The position numbers were made by a program, and so were the translations under genes. A model generated the notes under the pieces. That model had not been told where the DNA came from, made no database searches, and saw only the letters and a program-made list of their open reading frames with translations. DNA of 64,000 nucleotides from Nymphaea colorata (taxonomy: Eukaryota; Streptophyta; Magnoliopsida; Nymphaeales; Nymphaeaceae). Below are positions 24,252 through 36,200 of this stretch, one piece after another (within the stretch, counting starts at the first letter, position 1; every line of letters starts with the position of its first letter). The stretch is taken from contig NC_045139.1 of the NCBI RefSeq assembly GCF_008831285.2, positions 13,932,354-13,996,353 on the forward strand, read 5' to 3'.

Positions 24252-24896
24252 GCTCTGTGGGCATCACGGGTTGGAGCGAAATCAATAAGTATCAAAGTTT
24301 AATAAAGATAAAAGATGCGGTAGTCAGTTTTGGGGGGTAGGGGGGTGATGAATCTACTAGTTTGGATCGTTAGGTACCACGAAATCTGAGCTCAAGTGTA
24401 ATTATGTCAACCGAGTAGGATCCAAATCTAAAAGTAGATTCAATCACCTCAAAAGAGAGCATAGCTGAGCAAGGGGAGAGAAAGTTTCAATTGAAAGATA
24501 CTGATGTATTTGACTATTAGGCACTGATCCATTTGATTATTGCAATGAATTAGGTGCATGTAAAGCTACAAAATGTTAATGTGGGTATGAATTAAACATA
24601 TGATAATAAACCCTATATAAAGGTTTACATTGACTGAAGTAGGCAGTTTGCCCACTTCAGTCCTACGATAGCTTGGCTACTGGCAAGGTTAGTGATCTAC
24701 ATTCGGATCCGGATCATGCACTTAGCCCATAGAAATGTGAGTGCTGGATCTTTTTTTAGCTTCGATATTTGTACTCGACTCGATTGCATCACTGCCGAAA
24801 GCTGGATGCCATAAGGGTGAATTCCACTATTGTACCATGGCAGTTTTGTCAATCGGCAGAAAATTTACCGCCACCGGCTTCCCTTCCCTGAATTTG

Positions 24897-24900
<4 letters not shown>

Positions 24901-24937
<37 letters not shown>
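24901..24937. repeat. (AG)18 microsatellite in the AIM24 leader region
   Basis: Perfect dinucleotide run of about 37 bp, about 190 bp upstream of the AIM24 ATG. GA/CT tracts are common in plant leaders; length polymorphism is likely. Confidence 0.95.
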
Positions 24938-24940
<3 letters not shown>

Positions 24941-25124
24941 ATTACGGTGCGGTACGTTGTCATCGTCTCTGTTTTCCCTGTCTCTCTCTCTCGTTTCGGT
25001 GGCTTGCTGTTTCAGGTGAAGGAGGGGAATGCTGGGATCGTTGTCCTCCTGTGGAGATCTTGAGACCTGACTGTCGTCATCGCCGTCACTGTCGTAGGGC
25101 AATCCCCGTCTCGGGTTCTCTGCC

Positions 25125-28100
25125 ATGGCTGCTCCTTTCCTCTCTTCTCCCTTCCAACCCTACGTCTACGAGGTTGGTGCTCGTCTCTTCATTCTCGCTC
25201 TTTCCTGGCAAAAAATTGAGTGGGGATCACATTCTTTTTTCTGCGGAATTAGGGTTTTCTTTCGCTTGTAGCCTCCATTTCAGTAGGATTGGCGCTTTCG
25301 CGTTTCTAGTTGCCCATTCCTATGCGGAAGTTAGATTTGTCGACGAGGATCCGGTGATTCCTTTTTTGTTTCGGTTCCGGGCGTTGTGCTCCCCTGTCGT
25401 TTTCTCCCTTATTCTTCTTATTTTTTTCTTTGTGGGGTGATCCATGTTGGTAGAGCACACTAGCTGTTCTGTCTGCGAAGCTTAGGGATTCTTGGTGCCC
25501 AGAGGACTCTATAATTGTTAATTACGGTAGACTGGAATATCGGTGCATCTGATCTCGTGATGGGGTTTAATCAATTCTTGAATTTTGGGGGGAGATGGGA
25601 AGACGAGTAGTTCTTTAAGTCGGTGAGATGGATTCGTTAGGTTGGATGATCATTGCACCATTTACACAAGTCTATAGGCTTTTGTCAATGGCGTTGGATG
25701 ACCATATGCGTGTAAAATACGAGATGTATCTGAAACTGTTGCAGCATCTACGGACTACCTAAATAAGTGACATTCTAAAAGTAATGCTAGAAAGTTCAAA
25801 AAGCTTTTGGAGTATGATGTTTGCTCTTGGGCGATTTTTCTTTTTTAGCTCCTTGAAGTGCTGGAACTGGAAGTTTTGATTTACTGGGAAGTTATCTGTG
25901 ACATATAAAATCTGCTTCTTTTTCTAAAAAATGACATATTTTCGCTTGTTCAGAGCCCGCAAGCAGCCGTTACAGCTTTCCAGATTTTGGGAGGAGAAGC
26001 TCAAATAGTGCAGGTGATTATGAAATATAACTTTCTTTTGTTTCTTGAAACTATGTGAAGGTACATAGTTACCTGGCCTTGGATAGGAAACCAACCGTAC
26101 TCTTGAGTTTCTTTTTCCAGATATTCTTCTGCTTATTTGTTTCTCATTTACCAGATAATGTTAAAATCACAAGAAAAGGTCGTTGCAAAACCTGGTAAGT
26201 CCCTAAATTCTTTCCCCAAGATCATATTCGAATCGATGATGGCACCTCATGTTGGTTGTCTTTGAGTAGTTAGTGTTTTTGAACACTTAAGGGGATCCGT
26301 TGGATTCACGAGTGTTAGCATGATAAAATACTTGTGCTTAATTTTATCCTTGGGAGATCCTGTGTCATTGCCTTCACCTGTCAGAGAATATATATTTTCT
26401 GGAGTTATTGATGAAATATACAGATGCTAGAGCATTGAACTATATAAGGCAGATATTTCACTCTAATTATAGTGCAGGCGCTTGTTCTAGAAGTTATCCT
26501 TTTTGCTATTGCAAGGGTACATTTATTCTTCAAAAGCACGTTAAGTTAAATATAACTCATGGCAGCGAAGTTGTTGTCTCTCTCTCTCCCTCTGACGTGC
26601 ATGCCTCTAACATACATAGAGAGACTGCTCTTGCAATTTTTATTTTCATTGAACCAATTTCAATAACAACAGGTTACAGCAATCCAACTGGAATTTCATG
26701 GAATGCTTCCCTTTTGAGTATAACTTTTGCCTATTTAAAGTTTGAGAATAGGTCGAGGGCGGTGCCCCCTCGAGCATGGAATACATGCTAGTTTGCTAGA
26801 TACTCAAACAGTCAAACCTATTCATCAAATATCTCATGTAGAGACTGCTTGTGAAAAACTCTTAAAAAAATATTGTAGATCAGCTTTGTTGTAATTCCAG
26901 AAGAATCCTTATACAAATTCATGCTGGTATGTATCCTTTCAGTGCAGAACCATAAATATTTTTATAAAGACTGAAAGAATGCTTGAATGATGTCCTGGAT
27001 GCCTCACTCAGCTGATAAACTGTCAGAACTGTTGCAGTAATTGAAATAACAAAAGTGGCATAGTTTTGTTATTTTTGTGCTTTTGCTTGGAAAATATGAA
27101 AACCTATGATTGTAGCTCCTGCATATGTGTACCTGCAACAACTTAAGCACAGTCGTGGATATTGTTCTAGCCTCTACGGTTCTTAATGCCAAGTTTCTTC
27201 TTGGGTATTTTTCATCAAAGTTGATTTCTCGATAGTTTTTTGGAGAAAATCTCACTAAATTTTGAAAAATGGAAAAATGTAAAAAATGGTAAAAATAAAA
27301 TAGATGAGAATGTAATAAAAAAATGATAAAAATAATGTTTTGATGATGATAACAATGGTGAAAGTAATTCAGTCTAAGTTTAAATTTGATTCCACCTTAA
27401 TTGCAACATTAAAAAAAGGAAAATGAAAAAAAAAGGAAAAAAATATGAAAGAAACTTGATGACTTTATTGTTCATGTTTTTTTTTTTTGGTTGATATGGC
27501 GATATTTGTGACAATGACACTAAGGTAATGGTAACACCATAACTCATCCCACAAATAATGCACTTAGATACAGTTGGTGATCAGGAAGGGGCTTTGCCGT
27601 GGTGGTCCATTATGAGATTGGTTGTTGTGTCGGGAAGAGCTTGGTTCAGTCTGAAATAAGGTGGTAAACCTTCCTGGTTTCTCAACTCGAACACTTAGAC
27701 TCACTCAGTTTGTGGATAATCTTCAGAATCCTTACTAAGGTGGTAAACTCCCCAATACCTAATTGGGGACACTCAATTTTTTGTTTGCCTCTTTCTTTTT
27801 TTCTTTTTTTGTGGGGTGGGGGAAGGTGGTGTGGATGTGGTGAGAGGGGAGAGTTTCTTTCTTCTCTATTTTAAGAATCAGAGATGAGAAAGTCGGGATA
27901 TAAGGATGGTTTATGTGCCGCTGATGTTCCTTTTCATACAGTAGATTTGGAATTTGACTACTAACCATTTGAGGTTGGCTCTTAAGATCTCCACTTCTGT
28001 TGGACGGGGGAGTTCTACTTTGTCATAACAAGCTTTTTTTTTTTTGGTTTGCTCCTAAAAAAACCTAAATCTTCAGAGAGTAAGAAAACAACTTTCTGGT

Positions 28101-30722
28101 TTTTTTACCTTTCAATGGGGTAGAAATAGCAGGACGATCAAATGACATTCCTTGCTGCATTAAATCTTAACGATTTGGTGGTAGCTCAAAAGGTTTCAGT
28201 CTGAGCATGTGAGTGTACAAGATTACATTGGGTGCTGAATTAATGATCATGAAAGCTAGATATCTGAGACTCTTTTATTTTACTTTGTTTTATTTGTATA
28301 AGGATCTATAGGACTTATTTTGAAGATAAGAATGACCGACCAAACAAATTATTACAGGTTTGATGTTAGTTTAGAAAAAGCACTGCAAAACCAACTTGAG
28401 CATCAACTATTGCAATATAGCTGTAATGCAAATTCTGTCCACATGTTGATTGCAAAAGCTTCAATTCATTTAGCATTTGCTGTGAAATTTATCTTTTGTT
28501 ATTGGTTGATGAGTTCTCGTCTTGTAGCTCCAAATTTATTGTTAACTTTCTGAAAAATATGGCAGGTTCTATGTGTTATATGTCGGGTTCCATTCAAATG
28601 GAGAATGTATACCTACCTGAAAACGAAGGGAGCATATGGCAATGGCTATTTGGCAAGAGTGTGACTAGCGTCATCCTGAATAATACAGGACCAGGTGATG
28701 GATTCATTGGTATTGCAGCTCCATCACTAGCACGTATACTGCCGGTTCGTACTGGATTTTTTCCCCTCTTCTTCTGTCTCTTGCAATATCAAGCTTCATA
28801 TCCAATAGCATATGCTTAATTTAAAAATCAAGATACAGATAAGGAAAAGAAGTTTGAATGATTGGATTCTGTAACTGACGTCATCAAACTTATTTTGATG
28901 CCTTTGTAGATTGATTTGGCGAAGTTCGGAGGAGAAATTCTATGTCAGGTACAGTCATTTTATTAGTACTTCGTAAGGACTATGAGAACTTCTCTAGTTT
29001 CTACACAACACTTTCTCCCGTCCAAGTAAAATGGTTCATGTCACCCAATTTAATTCCCAATAATGTATTCTGCATCCATCTTATTGTTATGGATATGGTT
29101 GCTGTAGCCAGATGCGTTTCTTTGCTCTGTTAATGATGTCACTGTGACAAATACAGTTGATCAGAGAGCCCGGCATAATGTGGGTGGTGCAGAGGTGAGG
29201 TCATTTGCATCTGGAATTTCATTTCTTTTGTTCATATGTGATTTTTAATATTCTGCACTCAAGTTTCTAGTACTTGCTATGGGTTGGTTTAGTGACTTTT
29301 ACATAGGCAAACATGTATTCCTCCAAGTTAGGAAAAACATTTGCTGCTCAAGGCATGAATCTAACGATGATATCATTGCTTTAACAGAGTATTTTGAGAC
29401 AGAAGCTCGTAGGTCAGGGGCTTGCCTTCATAATTGGTGGTGGATCTGGTAATGGTCTTTCCTTGATCTGTTCACCTATGTTAACTACAGTAGTCATGAT
29501 CTGTCTGCTATGGAATTAAAATCTGAAGCATGTTCCTGAATTCTATGCTTTCGGACTCCTTGAAAAGAACTGTATTAAAATGACAAAATAGCTGTTCTTT
29601 GTGCACATGTGAAGTCGTTGGTGTTTTTCTCTTTATTTTTTTATTTTATTCTCCATTGATGCTACTTGTTCATTGTATTGTGGCAGTTGTGCAAAAGAAT
29701 CTTGAGGCAGGAGAAGTGTTGGTTGTGGATACATCTTGCATTGTGGCCATGACAAGTAGTATTGAACTGAACGTGAAACAAGCCAACCCAACAAGGCGGG
29801 TGGTCTTTGGGGTAAGATTTTTCCTCTATGATAAGCTTGTTTCATTAAGAGGTAGTGATTTCACTGCTTGGCCTTTTTGTTGTCCTAACATGGCATACCA
29901 AGAGTTTCTGTCCTTGTACTTTCCAGTAGTTGACAAGTGACTAAAATATTTGAAAGACTTTTCTTTGTGCTGTTTTTCCCTACTTGGTTTTGATGATTCT
30001 TGTCAACCAAATAGGGAGAAAATCATGCAACTGCTGTACTCACTGGACCTGGAATCGTCTTTATCCAGAGCCTACCTTTCTATCGCCTTTCTCAAAGGAT
30101 TGCAAGGCAAGTTAATTATATGCATTTTCTTGTGTTAAACTTTGTTTATTGAATGTTCACTGCAAGTTGGTACAGGGGTTTGCTGCGGACCCCTTTCCAA
30201 GATCTTGCTGAAATGGGCTTTCAGTTAATTCAGCAAAGGATTGTGAATTATGTCATTTTTTCCCCTCTTTCTCATAAAAAGCCTGCCATTATGCCATATT
30301 ATGTGGGGCAATATTTGAGATCGCAACAATGAAAATGGGGAATTGTGTCATTTTTATCATTCTTTTAGTGGGCTGGAATGTTTCCACTTTTCTTGTCTCA
30401 TTAAGAGAGGAAATGGCCTTTTATAATGGTTTCTATAGAAATGATGCACAATTTTGAGATGTCCACGTAGTATAGGGTTTGCTTAGCAGGACTACGTAGT
30501 GTTACTTGCATGTTTTGTGGGATGGATTTGTGAGCAGTCTCGAACTTAAATAATGACTCTCTTCATAAATTTTTCTTCCTGAAATTTTGAAATATTGTTG
30601 CGTGCAGGGCAGTAACATCTCCGGGAATGCGAGAGAACCCTAGATTTTTGATTCAGATTGCGGTGTTTTTCTTCCTCGCTTACCTCATGATTGTATCATC
30701 CCTGCTCTTAACGGATATATGA
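25125..30722 (+). CDS. AIM24-family protein with C-terminal membrane segment
   Basis: It belongs to the AIM24 (TRAP-like beta-sandwich) family. Yeast Aim24 is a mitochondrial inner-membrane protein that supports cristae organisation; the role of the plant members is poorly known. There are ten coding exons: 25125-25172, 25954-26013, 26155-26194, 28566-28744, 28910-28948, 29108-29194, 29388-29448, 29687-29811, 30015-30106 and 30608-30722. They sum to 282 codons (281 residues) with every phase consistent. Family-like stretches are LGGEAQIVQIMLKSQEKVVA, MCYMSGSIQMENVYLP, GQGLAFIIGGGS, LEAGEVLVVDTSCIVAM and TGPGIVFIQSLPFYRL. A hydrophobic segment close to the C-terminus (IAVFFFLAYLMIVSSLLL) is a likely membrane anchor. 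The ATG sits in a good context (GCCATGGCT). All introns are GT-AG except the last, which has a GC donor (AAG/GCAAGT at 30107). Without it the conserved-length tail would shift out of frame. Confidence 0.92.
26195..28565 (+). other. Large intron 3 of the AIM24 gene
   Basis: A 2.37-kb intron between GTAAGT and GGCAG. It is T-rich with several poly-A/T runs near 27290-27480 and 28030-28050. An open frame at 26408-26791 has no family resemblance. I see no transposon ends. Confidence 0.6.
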
Positions 30723-31529
30723 AGTTACACAGGCTCTCTTTTTCATTTTCTTCCCCTTTTTCTCTTCTTCAGAGCCCCCTTTTGCATTGTATTCATTGCT
30801 CGGAAATTTGAAGGTAAGTTTTGTTTTCGGTTTTAATGAACAATAAAAGGTGAAGGCATACATGGGGGATTAAATTAGAGGAATCTCGATCTTAGGATAC
30901 AAGATATGGAAGTGGGAAAGAACCTGAGATAAGAAAAGTGCTAAATCTTTTTCTTTTGATAAGCAAAAGAAAATGTCATTTTTCGTCAAGTTACAGGGGA
31001 CTTCGGGGTTGTCTGCTGCATATGTTCTGTGGAGTTGGCGTAGTTGGATGATTGCAGAGCATTTAGTTTCCATCTCCTGATTAGTTTCCATCCTTTGACA
31101 TTGGTGTTTGGAGTGGATGACAATTGTAGATTACAATTTGCTTTTGATTCTGAGAGGTGCTGCAAATTGGTCCAACTTGATATGACTAACTGATTTTTCT
31201 TGTGATTGTCGGTGTTTTTCCCTGCTTTAGTTGTTATGAGACGTCATTCTACATTTGCGTATGATGAGAGAGCCTCTTCTAACGTTTATTCACCTTCCAT
31301 TAATGGTGCTTGTTAGGAGATTCCACATGCTACTCTGACCTTCCCAAGAAAGGGAAACATAAATTCTTATAGCTTATCATGGAAACACACATAGACATCA
31401 TGGGCACAATGTTAGTAATGTATACAAAATTTCAATGTTTAAGCTAATGATAATTCATTACTCTTTAATGGTACTGATGCTCTTTTAAAATGTCTCTATT
31501 GAACTTTTTTTGGCTAGTAACGGTGCATG

Positions 31530-31566
<37 letters not shown>

Positions 31567-32750
31567 TGTGACGCATACGCGTAGTCTTGCATTTCTCGAA
31601 AACCTTTTTGGCAATTTCAAGCAATGAGTCGCCCCTCTGTTTTTTGCACGCAAGCCACCGTTTATCCTATCTGACACTTCAAATGAGTTGGATTTGCTGT
31701 CGTTCTCCTTTTTACCAATTTCAACCAACCCCACCCGTTTTAAAAGAAAATTAAAGTTGTCACGTGAACTATGTCTAGTCTGACTTCTGATCTTTTCATT
31801 TAACCAAAGCAATATGCCACTACCTTTTCGCTTTTAATGTTTAAAATTTAGTGAGGTCTCAAGCAGTAATGAGAGTGCCTCCCAATGAACTTATTTCAAG
31901 GATCAGACCTGTCTGAACTAAGAACGCAAGTGACAGGTCCATTCGATGAACCTAATCCGTCGATTTTACTATATCGATTTATGAACTGCCCTTGCGCTCT
32001 AAGTGAAATTGAGACGCCAAATCCACGAGTTACCTGCTTATTTTTTCATCAAGATGTTAGCGTTTCAGAGCAATTCCGATTACCGACAAATTTGTCAAGA
32101 AAGTTATAATATTTTCAATTTTTTGGCTATTTGGAAGGGTGACCACAGTATGTATCACATTTTCAATTATGAACGAAAATTCACCGTTCCTCGTAACAAT
32201 AGCCTAAAAAGGATGTGAGTTCAAACATGTCCCATTGTTAAGGAACTTGGCTCACGGCGACTTCGAGGTCACTGAAAAAAAAAATGCAACGGTACGACCA
32301 TTCATTTTGGTGATGGATGGTTACCAATGTACATGCCTGGACTAATCTAGCACCACCATCATCCTTTTTTTTTTTTTTTGTTATGGACGGTCGTCGTAAC
32401 AGCCATTTTCTTGTGAGACCATCACTTGCTTTAGAGGTTGTTGGACAGGAGGGTTTTGGGACTGTTTGAAATGTCTGGGAGCCATTTTGTTTAAATTTTA
32501 ATATCTTATAAAAAGTTATCCTTCTTCCTAGAAAAACTTTTAATTAGTAAGTAAAGTTCTAAACTTGTTTTCGTATCCCCTTGTCCGAGCCACTTTGTCA
32601 AGAAAATTCGTGGACCGTTAATCGAATCCTAACAAGGGCAGAGAGGCAAGTGTAGGCAATTGCCCACACAGAGCCACAATTTTTCTCATCTAATCTAATC
32701 TACATATTGATGCCTTTTAAAAATGGCATGGAGAGGTAAAAGGAATAGAA
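30723..32750. other. Intergenic region after AIM24
   Basis: It begins with the AIM24 3' UTR. A compound (TC)n(TG)n microsatellite lies at 31530-31570. Elsewhere the sequence is AT-rich with short unrelated frames; nothing recognised. Confidence 0.5.
31530..31570. repeat. Compound (TC)10(TG)11 microsatellite
   Basis: A perfect TC run passes directly into a perfect TG run, about 41 bp in all. Confidence 0.95.
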
Positions 32751-32756
32751 AAACGA

Positions 32757-33204
32757 GTGGTTTTTGAGGGAAAGTGGGAAGGGGAGGGAGGTCATTTGCA
32801 ATTTGCAGGACTAGAGGGATGGAGTACAGTTCCGTCATTTCGCGCCCTTTTCAAAAAGGAGGAGAGGGCCCGCCCACCGCGCGTCCCTTCCGCCGTCCGT
32901 ACGGCCACTCCCCGCCTGATCATTTTCCCCGCCAAAAACAAAAAAAAGGAAAAAAAAAAAAAGGAAAGCAGGGGAGTTTCCGAGGCCCCTCCGCTCCCCA
33001 CTCCTCCACCCTCCGATCCTCCCCATCAACGGTTCCGCTGTCCGATCACCGATCCCCGCGTTTAATTGCATTCTCTCTTCTCCCTCTCTCGTTTCCTCGG
33101 TTCAGTTCCGTCCTCTCCTCCATCCCTGTAATATCTCCGATTCTTTCATGGCCCTTACTTTCTTGAGCATTGCGAGCTTAATCCCTGGCGTCGGACGAGG
33201 ATTG
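32757..33204 (+). promoter_or_regulatory. GC-rich promoter/leader-like segment, possibly the remote 5' exon of the PLATZ gene
   Basis: This stretch is much richer in GC and CpG than its surroundings. It ends in CT-rich leader-like sequence (33060-33125), an ATG at 33148 and a possible donor ATTG/GTGAGG at 33204. Splicing from 33204 to the acceptor at 38198 would not keep the PLATZ frame. If the two are joined, this exon would be 5' UTR and its ATG would start an upstream frame. It could instead belong to an unrecognised transcript. Confidence 0.3.
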
Positions 33205-36200
33205 GTGAGGGGCGTTGCATTTCAGGTTTTCTTTGTGGTTTTCTTTCTGTAGTTGGAATGATAGGTTGTGTTGTCTTAATGTGAATTAGGGGCCAATCTG
33301 AAGACTTGCAAGAGAGTCGGTATCCAAGAAAGGAGGAAGAATTGGTAAATCTTTTCTTGGAGGTCTCTTTTTGTCGGGTATCTGTTGTGGAGAATTCTAT
33401 TTCCTTTTATGCGATTCTGTGGAGATGATGTCCATCTTGATGGCTTCTCTTTTCCTGTTTCCATTTTTTATACCTTCACTTTTTTGATTGAATCAAGGCA
33501 GATTTGGTGGAAATTCATTGTGTAACGTGGATGGTATTAACTAATTTAGGATAGTACGGTGTGTTCTTGATAGGGATTTTGCTTGAAAGATTCGTGGGTT
33601 TTAGTGCGTGCAAACGAATCAAGAGTCTTTGATGTGGATGGGATTCCCAGCACCATTGTAGAGGGATCTTCATGCATGACCGTCGATGTTGACAACATGT
33701 TAAGCGTCCATGATTCCACACACAGTGCTCTTCACTGAAATTTTGGATGCTACATGCTGATGGACGTCAATATCTTTCACGGACGGTGTAAGTTCGGAGA
33801 TCATAGGAGTGGACGATGGCATGAACGAGTGAAAAATTCTGGTGTTTTGGCTCTGGAGATACTAACTAGCGTTTGTGGATTCTGGAAAGACTTTCTTCTT
33901 CGTGTGAGGGATTGTAATTAAAAAGGACACTCCATGTCCTATGTATCGACAGTTGTTTGTGCACCATTTTTAGTTAAAAGGCAACTGCACAATTGGTTGA
34001 TTGATAAAGAGGAACGTAAATGCTTGAAACTGTTGAAGGTGCTAAATCTCGATGGTATTTTGACCGAAGTCCTCTTTGATACCAAAACCTTCTCTTTTAA
34101 TGCACCGTTCGTGTGTCTGTGTGAGTCATTAAGCACAGAAGCGACATTTAAGTCTTTGCACCCCATTAGAGTCGCATAATGGATAATATAAAAGCGGTTG
34201 GTGGTTCTTATATTTCTTAAGTTACACACACGTACACACATATAAATGTGCACTTATATGAATACGTAAATTTATGAAATTTAAGAACCCACGAGCACTA
34301 TGATCTATCTGCTCAGCGTGAATGGATGGCTTACGGCTTACCAGGCCAAAAGCAAAGAACAGCATGTCACATCAGGAAAAAGGTTTTTGTGAGTTCAATA
34401 GTCATACATTGTTGACTGTTTAATTCTCCTAATATAATGGCTAAGGGTTCTCAAGTTCATATTACTATCCTTTGTGGAAGTCAATGGGTACTTAGTAAGG
34501 TTCAAGTACCCATGTTGCCGTAGGAGACACTTGGGTACCTTTTAGATCCAAATTGCTTAATTTTACTTGATTTAATTTTTTCCAACTTACTCTATATTCT
34601 GTTTCTAGAATTATTGTTCATTAACATTATTTGTAGCACTTGTTTATTAAAATGTTACTTTTATTTTGATTTTTTTGTGTTATTTTGCATATATACATAT
34701 ACATATATCCTGCCGTACCTCCATACCCATATTTTCTAAAATTGTACCCGTACCCGAACTACACTTCATTTTTGAATAGTTTTGACAACAATTGGATTAA
34801 ATCGTAACTTGTACTATGATAGTATGATCACATGACACTTGAGTTTCAGGTTAGTAGGATGACTTTGTAGCACAAATGTGGTAGGCCTAACTCTTTTAGG
34901 CATTTGCACATAAATAAGATATAGAAATCAAATTCAAAGCTATAAACTCAGCAAAATAAACACATAATATATGTCATTGAGCTACACAAGTATGCAGTTA
35001 TATCTGACAGTTAATATTTATCTTTACTAATATTTGGTTCTTCAGCATAAGCATTTTTCTGTTAGACTTGTATGCTGAAAAGTGAAAATCATAAGATGAA
35101 CTATAGAAAAATTACAAGATCCATATTTAAATTTGTTATTTTTGTTTGCTGAGAACGTCATGCTCTCATATGCATTAGAAACAATATCAAAAGAACCATT
35201 TGGGTCAAACGTCAAGTTAAAGTCCCATTTTCGTTGGATTCGGATTTACTTGTGCAACTATCCTGTCAACGAAGTGGATGCAACTATTATTTCCAGTTGT
35301 TTAAAGTTCGAACTGCTACTACTTTGAATCTTGGTCAGTAGATTAAATTGCTGTTGTTTTTTATGTTTATCCCTTCAAGATGCTGTTTCATGTATTCTAC
35401 TTGCTATCTGATGGAGTCCTTTTAAGATTTATTTAAAGAAACACACACAATGGTTGGAAATTGGAACAATATAAGGAAACCTGTGATTAGGTTGGATGGA
35501 TTTAAAAGGAAATAATACATAAAAGGGAAGCAGAATGTGACCTCTTCTTAGCAGAACATGGAATGTCTTCTTGGTATTAAGAGCAAAGGGGATGGAGGAG
35601 TCTTTGTATTGAAGGTGAAGGGAGTGGAGGAGAGAGAGGGTGTTGGTCGTTGCAGTTTCCTCTCTTGAGAGAGGGAAGGAAAAGAGAGAGAGAAATGTGG
35701 ATCTATGTATGAAGACTGAGGTAGACGAGCAACGTTTTTTGCACGATAAATTTATCTCCCACAAGCCAGGACTATTGAGACCATGCCATAGTTGGTTATA
35801 TCCCTTATGTTTGTCTCTTCTTTGTAATATACTCCTACCATTACAATGATAAAAATCTCACACTCTTCCATGGCATGGACATATTGTGGAACTTTGAGCA
35901 ATATCTTGTCTCTTTATGATTGTATATTTGTTTGATATTAGATTAAATTGTGGCTGCCCAACAGAATCATAGGCAAGGGTCTTACAACCCTCTCAGTTGG
36001 TACCCAAAGCCAAGTGGTTTTCTGTGAGTACGTAAAGTGGTGCGGGGAAATTTTAAGATAAAGGTTTGGATTATAACACAGGAAGCTTGAATATATATAT
36101 TTTTTTACAGAAATTCCATTATCCAACCCATGTAATTCCCTCGTCACCTTCTCACTTCTCTATATCCCCAGTATGTATCTGGTAACATAGTACCTCATTG

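Larger units (their letters stand above)
22262..25124. other. Intergenic region between LEA and AIM24 genes
   Basis: No gene recognised. It contains the LEA promoter, AT-rich sequence to about 23880, a GTTCG/GCTCG-rich candidate element (separate entries), further AT-rich sequence, and the AIM24 leader from roughly 24840, which carries an (AG)n tract. Confidence 0.45.

Noticed and set aside
24827-25126. Minus-strand frame over the AIM24 leader
   Set aside because: It is largely a translation of the (AG)n tract and overlaps the AIM24 leader; no homology seen.
26408-26791. 127-codon frame inside AIM24 intron 3
   Set aside because: It lies within a well-supported intron and has no recognisable domain or codon pattern.
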